Notes: generated from the sequence alone by a model not told the origin. A DNA stretch of 44,327 bases from an uncultured Verrucomicrobiae bacterium (GCA_937957985.1 CALGOH010000123.1:1-44327), one strand, 5' to 3'. Counted from the stretch's first letter, positions 15,672 through 23,981 are shown. Numbers and translations are program-made.

Positions 15672-16715
15672 ATGACTTCGCGCGTCACCGACCTCCACGT
15701 CGCCCGCAACATCCCGCTGCCGGCCCCGGCGCTGCTGACCTCGGAAATCCCGCGCTCCGACGCGCAGGCCGGGTTCGTCGCCGCGTCCCGCGATGCGATC
15801 GGCTCGATCCTCTTCGGTGACGACTCGCGCTTCCTCGTCATCGTCGGCCCCTGCTCGATCCACGACACCGACGCCGGCCTCGAATACGCCCGTCGGCTCG
15901 CCTCGCTCTCCGAGCGGCTCAAGGACAAGCTCTTCATCGTCATGCGCGTCTACTTTGAAAAACCGCGCACCACGGTCGGTTGGAAGGGACTCATCATGGA
16001 CCCCGAACTCGACGGCTCCGACAACATCCCGGAGGGCCTGCGCGTCGCGCGAAAGTTCCTGCGCCAGGTCATCGACCTCGGCCTGCCGACCGCCACCGAG
16101 CTGCTCGACCCGATCACCCCGCAGTTCATCGCCGACCTGATCTGCTGGTCCGCCATCGGCGCCCGCACGGCGGAAAGCCAGACCCACCGCCAGATGGCCT
16201 CCGGCCTGTCGATGCCGGTCGGCTTCAAGAACACGATCTCCGGCGACCTCGAGGCCGCCATCAACGCGGTCAAGGCCGCCGGCCGCGAGCAGACCTTTCT
16301 CGGCGTCTCCGAACAGGGCGTCGCCTCGGCGGTGACCACCACCGGCAATCCGAACTGCCACGTCATCCTCCGCGGCGGCCGGGGCGGTCCGAACCACGAC
16401 CCCGACAGCGTGCGCGCCACCCGCGAGGCGCTCGAGGCCGCCAAGCTGCCGCCGGCCATCCTCATCGACGCCTCCCACGCCAACTGCGGCAAGGACCACG
16501 CCCGCATGCCCGGCGTCTTCCGCGAGATCGTCGATCAGCGCGCCGCGGGCGACACCTCGATCATCGGCGCCATGCTCGAAAGCAACCTCGTCGCCGGCAA
16601 CCAGTCCTTTCCCCAGCCGCTCGACCAGCTCGTCCGCGGCCAGTCGATCACCGACAAGTGCATCGACTGGGAAACGACCGAGCAGCTCCTCCGCGAGGCG
16701 GCGGACAGGCTCTGA
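15672..16715 (+). CDS. aroG: 3-deoxy-7-phosphoheptulonate synthase (type I)
   Basis: A 347-residue DAHP synthase that condenses phosphoenolpyruvate and erythrose-4-phosphate, the first step of aromatic amino-acid synthesis. Signatures of the E. coli AroF/G/H type are VIVGPCSIHDTDAGLEYA, MRVYFEKPRTTVGWKGLI, TATELLDPITPQFIADLICWSAIGARTAESQTHR, VGFKNTISG, HVILRGG and IDASHANCGKDH. The metal-binding Cys and His are present. Which allosteric class (Tyr, Phe or Trp) cannot be told reliably by eye. A paired palindromic repeat cluster begins two bases after the stop codon. Confidence 0.95.
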   Translation: MTSRVTDLHVARNIPLPAPALLTSEIPRSDAQAGFVAASRDAIGSILFGDDSRFLVIVGPCSIHDTDAGLEYARRLASLSERLKDKLFIVMRVYFEKPRTTVGWKGLIMDPELDGSDNIPEGLRVARKFLRQVIDLGLPTATELLDPITPQFIADLICWSAIGARTAESQTHRQMASGLSMPVGFKNTISGDLEAAINAVKAAGREQTFLGVSEQGVASAVTTTGNPNCHVILRGGRGGPNHDPDSVRATREALEAAKLPPAILIDASHANCGKDHARMPGVFREIVDQRAAGDTSIIGAMLESNLVAGNQSFPQPLDQLVRGQSITDKCIDWETTEQLLREAADRL

Positions 16716-16716
16716 C

Positions 16717-16827
16717 GTGGCGCGAAGCGATGCTTCGCGAGCCCGATCGACGAAGCGATGCTTCGTCCCCGGCATGCCAGCGATCCATCGGATCGCCCGC
16801 CGCTCGCCATCCATCGGATCGCGCCAC
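16717..16827. repeat. Structured palindrome cluster after the DAHP synthase gene
   Basis: Outer arms GTGGCGCGA (16717-16725) and TCGCGCCAC (16819-16827) enclose several hairpins: GCGAAGC-GAT-GCTTCGC (16722-16738), a second copy ACGAAGC-GAT-GCTTCGT (16750-16766), and GCGATCC-ATC-GGATCGC (16780-16796) with a partial second copy near 16810. This is a mosaic REP cluster which could also act as a transcription terminator or mRNA stabiliser for the upstream gene. Confidence 0.8.
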
Positions 16828-16884
16828 CCACAGCCCGAAAAACTTCTCTTGCGCGGTGTCCGGCCACTCCTAGCCTTGGGCGTT

Positions 16885-18099
16885 ATGTCCAGCGCCGCTG
16901 CTTCCCTGCCTGACTATCTCTCCGAGGAAATCCTGCTCCATCCCGAGAACCGTCAGTTCCCGCCCTTCGACGTCGTCACGCTCCTCGGCACCGTCTTCGA
17001 GCCCACCAAGGGCTGCCGCGTCTGCATCCTCACCGACTTCGACGAACCCGCCGGACTCATCAAGGACTTCGCCTTCCTCCGGCAGGACGGATTTCCAGTC
17101 CAGAAGAAGGCCCACGAGGCCTTCTACAAAGCGCTCCACAACGGCGCCATGAAGGCCCTCGGCATGGACGGCGGCGAGATGTATGCCTACCGCACCACCC
17201 ACGGCTCGAACCTCGACATGCAGGACGAGGTCTGGGACACCGACGGCAACCAGCTCTCGCTCGACCGCGACATCTATCCGAACTACGACATCGTCCTCTG
17301 CATTTCGACCTGGTCGGCCACCGCCCCGCTCACCGCCAAGTGCAAGGAGTTCGGCTTCCGCGGTGCCACCCTGCACGGGCTCAACGACATCATCCTCAAC
17401 TCCGGCCTCGCGGTGAACTACGACGAGGTCTCCGCCGACGCCGAGCGGATCCGGCTCGCGATGACCCGGGCCGACAGCGTCGAGATCGACTTCGAACTCG
17501 AGGACGGCCGCATCCTCACCGCCTGGCTCGGCCTCGAAAAACAGGAAGCGCAGAAATCCCACGGCCTGTGCAAGGGCGAGAAGCCCGATGTCGCCAACCT
17601 GCCCGCCGGCGAGGTCTATTTCGTGCCCACCGACGCCAGAGGTCACTTCCCGATGAAGTACGAGGACGGCACCCTCGGTGTGCTCACCGTCGAAAACCGC
17701 AACATCATCAAGTCGGAACTCATCGAAGGCGATCAGGCGACCATCGACGCGCACAACGCGCGGCTCGCCGACGATCCCATGACCGGCACCCTCGGCGAAC
17801 TCGGTTTCGGCACCCAGGTGCTGCCGGTGTCCGGCGCGGACATCCAGGACGAGAAGGTCCTCGGCACCTGCCACCTGGCCACCGGCCGCGACGACCACCT
17901 CGGCGGCGACATCGTCCCCGAGATGTTCAAGAAGCACGAGAACTCGACCCACGACGACATTCTCTTCGCCCCGCACAAGACGCCGAACTTCAACGTCAAG
18001 GAAGTGCGAATGAACCGCGACGGCGCGCAGGAAGTCATCATCGAGAACTTCCGCCCCTCGCGCTACATCATGGACGCGCTGGCGAGCGACAGAGCCTGA
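16885..18099 (+). CDS. M29-like (aminopeptidase T-type) metallopeptidase-fold protein
   Basis: A 404-residue soluble protein starting at ATG 16885. The C-terminal third carries a metal-ligand-like pattern, GTCHLATGRDDHLGGD and KHENSTHDDILF, similar to the His/Glu/Asp set of leucyl aminopeptidase M29 proteins. Earlier segments include YAYRTTHGSNLDMQDEVWD and FRGATLHGLNDIILNSGLAVNYDEV. The N-terminal half does not look like a typical M29, so it could be a related, uncharacterised peptidase-like family. There is no signal peptide. Substrate unknown. It stands alone, followed by 370 bases of repeats. Confidence 0.55.
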   Translation: MSSAAASLPDYLSEEILLHPENRQFPPFDVVTLLGTVFEPTKGCRVCILTDFDEPAGLIKDFAFLRQDGFPVQKKAHEAFYKALHNGAMKALGMDGGEMYAYRTTHGSNLDMQDEVWDTDGNQLSLDRDIYPNYDIVLCISTWSATAPLTAKCKEFGFRGATLHGLNDIILNSGLAVNYDEVSADAERIRLAMTRADSVEIDFELEDGRILTAWLGLEKQEAQKSHGLCKGEKPDVANLPAGEVYFVPTDARGHFPMKYEDGTLGVLTVENRNIIKSELIEGDQATIDAHNARLADDPMTGTLGELGFGTQVLPVSGADIQDEKVLGTCHLATGRDDHLGGDIVPEMFKKHENSTHDDILFAPHKTPNFNVKEVRMNRDGAQEVIIENFRPSRYIMDALASDRA

Positions 18100-18144
18100 T
18101 CCCAGACGCCGCCCCCACGCGATCAGGACACCGGAGGGCCATCG

Positions 18145-18254
18145 GCTTGGGCCCAGGCATCAGCTCCAATGGCCCGAAGGGTCATCAGAACAGAGCCCGG
18201 GGCCATCGGCCCCGGGAAAGAGTCAGGAAGGGCCACCGCGACCTGAAAGGTCGC
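18145..18254. repeat. Intergenic palindromic repeats
   Basis: A string of hairpins and repeated words (GGCCCGAAGG-like) follows the peptidase gene. The clearest are CCCGGGGCC-ATC-GGCCCCGGG at 18196-18216 and GCGACCTG/AAGGTCGC at 18238-18254. No coding potential is apparent in 18100-18472. Confidence 0.7.
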
Positions 18255-18306
18255 AAGAAGGATTGATACCATCTCTTTGAATTGGCCTGACGGTTTGACC
18301 GGGTGA

Positions 18307-18396
18307 TTGAACCGCCAAGACGCCAAGGCGCAAAGAAGGGGACTTTGGAAACCTGCACCGGTCGGGCCTTTGCGTCTTGGCGTCTTGGCGGTTCAA
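18307..18396. repeat. 29-bp inverted repeat containing tandem CCAAGACG-type words
   Basis: Arms at 18307-18335 and 18368-18396 are reverse complements with one mismatch. Each is built from short tandem words CGCCAAGACGCCAAG. The spacer is 32 bases. I recall similar GCCAAGACGCCAAG repeats in intergenic DNA of many unrelated bacteria; their role is unknown. Confidence 0.8.
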
Positions 18397-18472
18397 CAAC
18401 TCCACGCGCTCCGAAGCGTCAGGTTGTTTCTTGGAACTCGTATGAGTGGTGCGGAGGTTCCTCGCGGCCCCT

Positions 18473-19915
18473 TCAGGCCGCCGGACGATCGACCGCCATC
18501 TCCCCGGGCTCGACGCCCGGGGCATTGTTCTCACGACCCTTCGCGCCGGATCTCCGGGTCGTCCCCGCTCCCATTCTCGCTCCGCCCCCCAGCACCCGCT
18601 CCAGCATCGGCAGCCCCCGCGCCACCTGGTGGAAGCGGATCAGCAGGTGCCACAGCGGCTCGCACTTCTTCCACCCGGCCGCATAGGCGAAATGCCTCAC
18701 CGCCGGCGCCAGCGACGACTTCGTCGAGGCCCCGGCGAAGAGGTTCCGCCACGAATAGAAGTCCCGGTACGCCCGCCAGTAGCCGCGCTCCAGCACCTCC
18801 CCGCTCATTCGCGCCGGCTCGAACACCGCGTGGCGCGTGTCGTAGAGGTCCCAGTCCCGATGCTTCAACCGCCCCTCCTTCTCGATCCGGTGAAACAGCC
18901 CGGTCGAGGGATACGGCGTCATCACGTGAAAGGTCGCCGTCTCAATCCCCTGCCCCACCGCCCAATCGACCGTCTTCGAAAAGACATCCGGCCCGTCCTC
19001 GTCCATCCCGAAGACGAACGACCCGTTCACCATCACCCCGTGCTCGTGCAGCCGCCGGATCGCCGCCCCGTAGTCGCGCCCGAGGTTCTGCACCTTCGCG
19101 TGCTCGCGCAGGTTGTTCGCATCGAGATTCTCGAAGCCGACGAACAGCGACCGCAAACCCGCCTGCACCGGCTTAGCCCGAGATCTACACTCTTTCCCTA
19201 CACGACGCTCTTCCGATCTCTTCATGCCATCGAAAAGCATGCTCGCGAAACGCCGGTCGCCGAACAGGTGGTCATCGAGGAAATACAGGTGCTTTCCCGG
19301 CAGCCGCTCGATCTCCGCCAGCGCGTCATCGACCTTCTGCACGTAGAACGAACGCCCGCCCTCAAAGAACGCCTCCTTGTAGCAGAAATCGCAGCGGTGA
19401 GGGCAGCCGCGCGACACCACCAGCGAGTTCGGCACCAGGTAGAGGTGACGCTTGATCAGATCCCGCCGGATCGGCGGCAGCCCCTCCAGCGTGCGATGCA
19501 CCGGCGCCACATAGCGGGCCTTCGGTCGGCCCGCCCGGAAGTCCCGCAGGAACTCCGGCCACGTGTCCTCCCCCGGGCCGAGAAAGATCGTGTCCGCATG
19601 CCCCGCCGCCTCGTCCGGAAGCGAGGTCACGTGCAGCCCGCCCAGGCACACATGCGCACCGCGCCGGCGATAGTGATCCGCATGGCGATACGCCCGCGAG
19701 GCGTTGGTGATGTAGACCTGGATCACCACCAGTTCCGGATCGTCGTCGAGGTCGAGCCGCTCGACGTGTTCGTCCTGCAGCATGATCTCGTCGTCCGTAG
19801 AAAGGTAGGCCGCCAGCGTCGCCAGCCCCAGCGGAGGGAAGAGCGAGTACTTGATCGGCCGGAACAACGGACTCCGCGCCTCGGTCAGCGCCGGCAGGAT
19901 CATCTTCACTCGCAT
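18473..19915 (-). CDS. B12-binding radical SAM protein, interrupted by sequencing adapter
   Basis: The gene encodes a cobalamin-domain radical SAM enzyme. The N-terminus MRVKMILPALTEARSP and PPLGLATLAAYL start a B12-binding-type Rossmann domain (GADTIFLGPGEDTWPEF-like end), followed by the radical SAM cluster motif RGCPHRCDFCYK (Cys-x3-Cys-x2-Cys). After LYFLDDHLFGDRRFASMLFDGMK the frame reads the Illumina adapter (RSEERRVGKECRSR) and then continues AGLRSLFVGFENL. Compared with the family, roughly 15-25 native residues of the radical SAM barrel appear to be missing or replaced here. The last 35 codons run through palindromic repeats (CCCCGGGCTCGACGCCCGGGG at 18502-18522 splits them), so the native C-terminus may be shorter. 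The real product and substrate are unknown. Confidence 0.75.
   Translation of the reverse strand: MRVKMILPALTEARSPLFRPIKYSLFPPLGLATLAAYLSTDDEIMLQDEHVERLDLDDDPELVVIQVYITNASRAYRHADHYRRRGAHVCLGGLHVTSLPDEAAGHADTIFLGPGEDTWPEFLRDFRAGRPKARYVAPVHRTLEGLPPIRRDLIKRHLYLVPNSLVVSRGCPHRCDFCYKEAFFEGGRSFYVQKVDDALAEIERLPGKHLYFLDDHLFGDRRFASMLFDGMKRSEERRVGKECRSRAKPVQAGLRSLFVGFENLDANNLREHAKVQNLGRDYGAAIRRLHEHGVMVNGSFVFGMDEDGPDVFSKTVDWAVGQGIETATFHVMTPYPSTGLFHRIEKEGRLKHRDWDLYDTRHAVFEPARMSGEVLERGYWRAYRDFYSWRNLFAGASTKSSLAPAVRHFAYAAGWKKCEPLWHLLIRFHQVARGLPMLERVLGGGARMGAGTTRRSGAKGRENNAPGVEPGEMAVDRPAA
19178..19219 (+). other. Illumina P5/Read-1 adapter sequence embedded in assembly
   Basis: Forty-two bases match the Illumina universal adapter from CCGAGATCTACAC through the Read 1 primer ACACTCTTTCCCTACACGAC and on to GCTCTTCCGATCT. 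This is synthetic sequence, not biology. On the minus strand it encodes the well-known artefact peptide RSEERRVGKECRSR. The flanking genomic joints are therefore untrustworthy. Confidence 0.98.
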
Positions 19916-20046
19916 GATCGAGCGTGGGCGCCGCGATGCGGGTCCTCGATGAAGCGCGTGGGAAAAGGGCGTGAACACAGCCTCCATCGAAAGCAGCGAT
20001 CCCCCCGGCAAACACGGCCTCCGAGGCGCTCGAGGTGTGGAACCAT

Positions 20047-20150
20047 GATGGATGGGATCAATTGGTGCTCACCCCATCCCACGCGAGATTCCCCGGCCAC
20101 CCGCCGTGCTCACATCAGCCGAGAAGTGAATCCTATCCATCCCATCCATC
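20047..20150. repeat. Inverted repeat pair upstream of the tRNA locus
   Basis: GATGGATGGGAT (20047-20058) and ATCCCATCCATC (20139-20150) are perfect 12-base reverse complements 80 bases apart, in the non-coding stretch 19916-20299. The remainder of that stretch shows no gene I can support. Confidence 0.6.
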
Positions 20151-20292
20151 CTGGTCCAAGAACATGTCGAAACGGCATCAAGGTTCCACGCGCGTTCGTG
20201 TCGCACCACCGAGCGGCAAAATGGCCGAAAAAGGTCTTGAAACCGCAACCGTTCGTCGTAGTCTCCCGCCCCGCTCCCGAGGGAGCGAAATC

Positions 20293-20469
<177 letters not shown>

Positions 20470-20472
20470 ATG

Positions 20473-20510
20473 AAGGCCCGGCTCGAAAGAGCCGGGCCTT
20501 CGCTCTTTCT
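20473..20510 (+). terminator. Rho-independent terminator of tRNA-fMet
   Basis: Perfect 12-base stem AAGGCCCGGCTC (20473-20484) and GAGCCGGGCCTT (20489-20500) around a GAAA tetraloop, followed by a T-rich tail CGCTCTTTCTT. It starts four bases after the CCA end. Confidence 0.92.
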
Positions 20511-20580
20511 TGGAGCCGTGAAACCACAGCCGGACGGCGAATAATTGCTTTGGGCAGAACATTGCCTCCGCTGTCTGCGA

Positions 20581-22113
20581 CTAGATCTTCACCAAGGTAG
20601 GATTGAACATCCCTTGCTGGAGCAGGAAGCCAAGGGGGAGTGTGGAATGCTTGTCGCCATGTCGCTCCCCCCAAGCAAGGGCCAACTCCTTTAGCGCTCC
20701 CGCAGGCATCAGAGTGACGATGACTCCTTTTGTGGCGAATACCTCCAGAGCTGCCGCCGCTGACGCTTCAGTGAACTCGGGAGCGATCACGAGAAAACCC
20801 GCTACCCGGCGGTCAGACGCCACAATATAGCCCTCAAACTGAGCAAGATGGCTGGGAAGGTGGACCGGGGATTCCGCCGATTTGTTGTCCCAAAGAACTA
20901 CCGCATCACCATATGACAACGCCCCATCAGCATGGTTCGTCCCAGCGAGCTTTAGCGGCTTGTGACCCAAGAAGGTCTCAAACAAATAGTTGGTGGCATC
21001 CTCAAAGCGACGCTCAACCTCGATGTCTTTGGTGATCATCTGCTGAGCACGAAAGAACGCAGTGTCCCTTCTGGCCAGAGCCTCGAAATGCTCAAACCAG
21101 ACTGCTCTCTCATCAACCTCTCCGTCTGGCGGTCGTGTAAGCAGAGCATCGTAGCAGCCTATGATCCGCTCGATCACGTCGGATTTGGTGCCCGAGACCA
21201 CCAGGGAAAGATCGGAGCACCACTCACGAAGCTTGTCGATGGGAAGCCCGTCCTTTGGAGACAGGCCTCCCAACACAACGTGGGGATCTACCCTGCTGAT
21301 AATCTCGGAGCGTAGTGCATCAAGGTTTGCGTACGGATCTGCTTCGTAGCCTACCTTGCCCAGCACCTCCCGATAATAATCCTTCGAGCGTACGCGTTTG
21401 TCGTGGAGCATCTGCTCATAGCCATACCTTCGAAGTCCGACTCCGTAGAGCTCTCGCAAGCATGCAGAGATTTCCTCCGGAATCACGTCATAATCAGCTC
21501 CGTCCCCCCCGCGCACCGTGGGGACAAGCCCCCTCCCCTGCAACTGTCGGCGAGCGTCATTGACTTCGCCGCGCGTGTGGATCGCATTACCCGGCCTTGG
21601 AAACTTGCCGATACGAGCCTCCAGAATGCGACGCTCCCTGTCTGTAATGCCGAGACGCTCCCTTGCCTTCTCGATCAGGTTCTTCTCGTCTGGGGTAATG
21701 TCGTCGTCCTTGTCCCACGCAACCTCAAGCAGGAATCCCAGCAGGTCCATAGCTCGGGCCCTATCCCCTTTTAGCTTCTCGGGCTCTTCGTTCGCCGCAT
21801 CGACAATTGATTGCTCGTAGCGAAGCACCTCGTCTTCTGCGTCTCCCCGCTCCATCTGATGATCGTCAGCCTCCAACAAAACCTCTCGCAGTAGCACATC
21901 GGTGATCAACCGCAGATCGCGCTGCGGTCCAAAGCGGCATTCGTGAAGAGCCTTTGCGACGTTGGGGAGGTGGAAATATTGGGGCGCTACCTTGTCTAGC
22001 GCCGGCATTAGCTCTTCGTCTTTGAGATTGCGATGGTCGATGACGTAGGCCGAAGCAAAACGCTTAAGGTCGGTCTTGGTCGAAGCTTGGCGGATGGCGT
22101 CTTGGAACTTCAT
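20581..22113 (-). CDS. TerB-like / SAP / RecB-type nuclease-like protein
   Basis: A 510-residue protein of unknown function, noticeably lower in GC than neighbours. Residues about 118-170 (LLGFLLEVAWDKDDDITPDE, IEKARERLGITDRE) look like a TerB-type acidic helical domain. Residues about 285-320 (LPIDKLREWCSDLSLVVSG, TKSDVIERIIGCYD) match a SAP DNA-binding motif. The C-terminus has a PD-(D/E)XK-like core: Asp403, then LWDNKS with Asp409 and Lys411, then QFEGY (Gln425, Tyr429), the RecB-family QxxxY motif. Together these suggest a DNA-targeting nuclease. It ends 71 bases from the tRNA-fMet terminator, convergent to it, and lies downstream of fic on the same strand with a 103-base AT-richer gap that probably carries its own promoter. 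A defence role is inference. Confidence 0.65.
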   Translation of the reverse strand: MKFQDAIRQASTKTDLKRFASAYVIDHRNLKDEELMPALDKVAPQYFHLPNVAKALHECRFGPQRDLRLITDVLLREVLLEADDHQMERGDAEDEVLRYEQSIVDAANEEPEKLKGDRARAMDLLGFLLEVAWDKDDDITPDEKNLIEKARERLGITDRERRILEARIGKFPRPGNAIHTRGEVNDARRQLQGRGLVPTVRGGDGADYDVIPEEISACLRELYGVGLRRYGYEQMLHDKRVRSKDYYREVLGKVGYEADPYANLDALRSEIISRVDPHVVLGGLSPKDGLPIDKLREWCSDLSLVVSGTKSDVIERIIGCYDALLTRPPDGEVDERAVWFEHFEALARRDTAFFRAQQMITKDIEVERRFEDATNYLFETFLGHKPLKLAGTNHADGALSYGDAVVLWDNKSAESPVHLPSHLAQFEGYIVASDRRVAGFLVIAPEFTEASAAAALEVFATKGVIVTLMPAGALKELALAWGERHGDKHSTLPLGFLLQQGMFNPTLVKI

Positions 22114-22216
22114 TGCGTTGGAGGATTTGAGCCGTTTTCGCGCGGCTTTGAAAGTGCTGAAGCAAGGATTTCCGCGTTCTAATCTCTTATAATCTACCAG
22201 GCATCCTGATCAGGCT

Positions 22217-23371
22217 TCAAAGCGGCTCGCCGCCCTCGTTGAGGATGTCGAGGTAGGCGGTGTAGGCGTAGAGGCGGCCGTAGTTGCCCCCGGTGAGTTC
22301 GTGGACGATGCCGAGGGATTCGAGCTTCTTGAAGCCGCTGTTGACCGTCGGCGCCGTGGCGTTGATGAGATCGACGGCACTGCGGGAGGAAAGCAGCGGG
22401 TGAAACTGGAAGGCCTCGTGCAGCCGCAGGACCGAGGCCGGTTCGTTCTGAAGACGCACGCGGTCCTGCTGGAAGAGATCGAGCAGCCGGCGGGCGTTGG
22501 TGACGGCTTCGTTGGATGTCTCGATGACGCCGGTGAGGAAGAACTCCAGCCACTTTTCCCAATCGCCGGTGAGGCGGACCTCCTGGAGGAGGTCGTAGTA
22601 GGTGTCGCGGTTCTGCTTGAAGTGGAGGGAGAGGTAGAGGAGCGGCTGACTCAGGACCTTCTCGGCGCAGAGGATGAAGGTGATGAGCAGGCGACCGAGA
22701 CGGCCGTTGCCGTCGAGGAAGGGGTGGATGGTCTCGAACTGGACGTGCGCGAGTGCGGCCTTGAGCAGGGGTCGGGTGGTGACGGGGTCGTTGTGAAGGA
22801 ACTTCTCCAGCGCGCCCATGGCTTCGAGGGTCTGGTCGGGAGGCGTGGGTACGAAGCGAGCCGTGCCTGGACGAGAACCGCCGATCCAGTTCTGTGAACG
22901 CTTGAACTCGCCGGGCTGCTTGGTCGAGCCGCGTCCGTGGGACAGGAGGCGGGCGTGGATTTCGCGGATGAGGCGCAGGGAAAGCGGCTGGCCCTCGGCG
23001 ATGAGGCGCAGGCCGTGCTCCATGGCATCGACGTAGCAGGAAACCTCCGTGACATCGTCGAGCAGGCCGGTGGGCGCGCCATCGACCTCGTGCCGGAGGA
23101 GGTCGGACAGGGAAGACTGGGTGCCCTCGATCTGCGAGGAGAGCACGGCTTCCTTCCGAACGTAGGTGTAGAGGAAGAGCCGGGGGTCGGGCAGGAGCGA
23201 CGAGATCCCGTCGAGGCGCCCGAGGGCGGTCGAGGCGGCATCGAGCAGGGTGCCGAGCGCGCCATCGATCTCCAGCGGCGGATCGGGCGGGAGTGGAGCC
23301 GGGACGAAGGCGCGGGCCTTTTCCCCGGTGGAGGAAATGGGGACGTAGTGACCGGCGAGACCGCGTTGCAT
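22217..23371 (-). CDS. Fic-domain AMP-transferase with N-terminal inhibitory helix
   Basis: A 384-residue Fic protein that transfers AMP to target hydroxyls. The catalytic loop HPFLDGNGRLGRLLI has the full HxFx(D/E)GNGRxxR motif with the active His. Upstream, SSQIEGTQSSL matches the auto-inhibitory motif (S/T)xxxE(G/N) in the N-terminal position typical of class II Fic proteins. The C-terminal 80 residues contain a winged-helix region (HPLLSSRSAVDLINATAPTVNSGFKKLESLGIV), which often binds the gene's own promoter. A palindrome lies about 75 bases upstream of the start. There is no obvious antitoxin gene nearby, as expected for class II. Its targets are unknown. Confidence 0.93.
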   Translation of the reverse strand: MQRGLAGHYVPISSTGEKARAFVPAPLPPDPPLEIDGALGTLLDAASTALGRLDGISSLLPDPRLFLYTYVRKEAVLSSQIEGTQSSLSDLLRHEVDGAPTGLLDDVTEVSCYVDAMEHGLRLIAEGQPLSLRLIREIHARLLSHGRGSTKQPGEFKRSQNWIGGSRPGTARFVPTPPDQTLEAMGALEKFLHNDPVTTRPLLKAALAHVQFETIHPFLDGNGRLGRLLITFILCAEKVLSQPLLYLSLHFKQNRDTYYDLLQEVRLTGDWEKWLEFFLTGVIETSNEAVTNARRLLDLFQQDRVRLQNEPASVLRLHEAFQFHPLLSSRSAVDLINATAPTVNSGFKKLESLGIVHELTGGNYGRLYAYTAYLDILNEGGEPL

Positions 23372-23444
23372 GGCTGAGAGTCGGGTTTCGGGGCCTTCGA
23401 GGCCCGGTGGAGGATGGAAAGCCGGCTTTCGATGGTCGAGACGC

Positions 23445-23476
23445 TTTTAAAGGAAACGGCGTTTTTCTTTAAAAGT
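23445..23476. promoter_or_regulatory. AT-rich palindrome upstream of fic
   Basis: CTTTTAAAG (23445-23453) and CTTTAAAAG (23468-23476) are perfect 9-base inverted arms; pairing extends inward (GAAACG / CGTTTTT) with one bulge. The AT-rich block stands out in a GC-rich region and lies about 75 bases upstream of the fic start on the minus strand. It could be an operator for the Fic winged-helix domain or contain the promoter. Confidence 0.6.
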
Positions 23477-23543
23477 AGTCGCCGAAACTAAAGGAGATTT
23501 TCGATCCCTCGGGGGCGCTCCGGATCACACTGGAGACCGCCCC

Positions 23544-23981
23544 TCAACCCGCTGCAACGACACGGAGGTGTGACGGCGCGTGGTCCGACTCCCCGGCACT
23601 TTGGTTCGGAGCCTGAAAGCCGACAGGGCCGATCCCGAGAAACGCTTCCCCATCCTCGCGGGGACAGAGGTTGAGGTAGTGGTCACGGACGACCGACTCG
23701 GAGTTTTCCGCCTGGAGAGAGGCGTCACCGACGCTCCGGTGGAGCGCCACGTGGTAGGAGATGAACGAGTGCCGGACCTCGTCGTGACTGAGCTTGAAGT
23801 GAGTCCTCACCCGTTTCGCGAGATGGTCGAGGTTCTTGGGCACGCTGAGGATCGCTTTCACCGACCGCGGCCGGATGCCGTCACGCTCCCGGTCGTCACG
23901 GTAGAGATTGATCGCCTCCCGGAGCCGGATCGTGAACTCGGGCGGGCGATGGTGACGGAGGAAGAACGCTTCCAGATCCAC
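23544..23981 (-). pseudogene. Tyrosine recombinase/integrase C-terminal remnant
   Basis: A 145-codon open stretch whose second half resembles the end of a tyrosine recombinase: DEVRHSFISYHVALHRSV, then SESVVRDHYLNLCPREDGEAFLGIGP, where Arg-His near the start and Tyr in DHYLN are the kind of residues that end the catalytic domain. The N-terminal catalytic core (first Arg, Lys) is not present, so this is a fragment. The frame is open but lacks a credible start region. Its position at the far end of the tRNA-to-fic segment is consistent with the remains of the integrase that inserted it. Confidence 0.5.

Noticed and set aside
16717..16884. Longer N-terminus for the M29-like protein
   Set aside because: It would translate the palindrome cluster; ATG 16885 gives a sensible start.
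18100..18472. CRISPR array in the repeat-rich stretch after the peptidase gene
   Set aside because: Repeats are palindromes and inverted pairs, not evenly spaced direct repeats with unique spacers; no cas genes are nearby.
19915..20011. Longer N-terminus for the radical SAM protein
   Set aside because: The residues before MRVKMILPAL are Pro/Ser/Arg-rich, without the hydrophobic strand typical of the B12-binding domain start.
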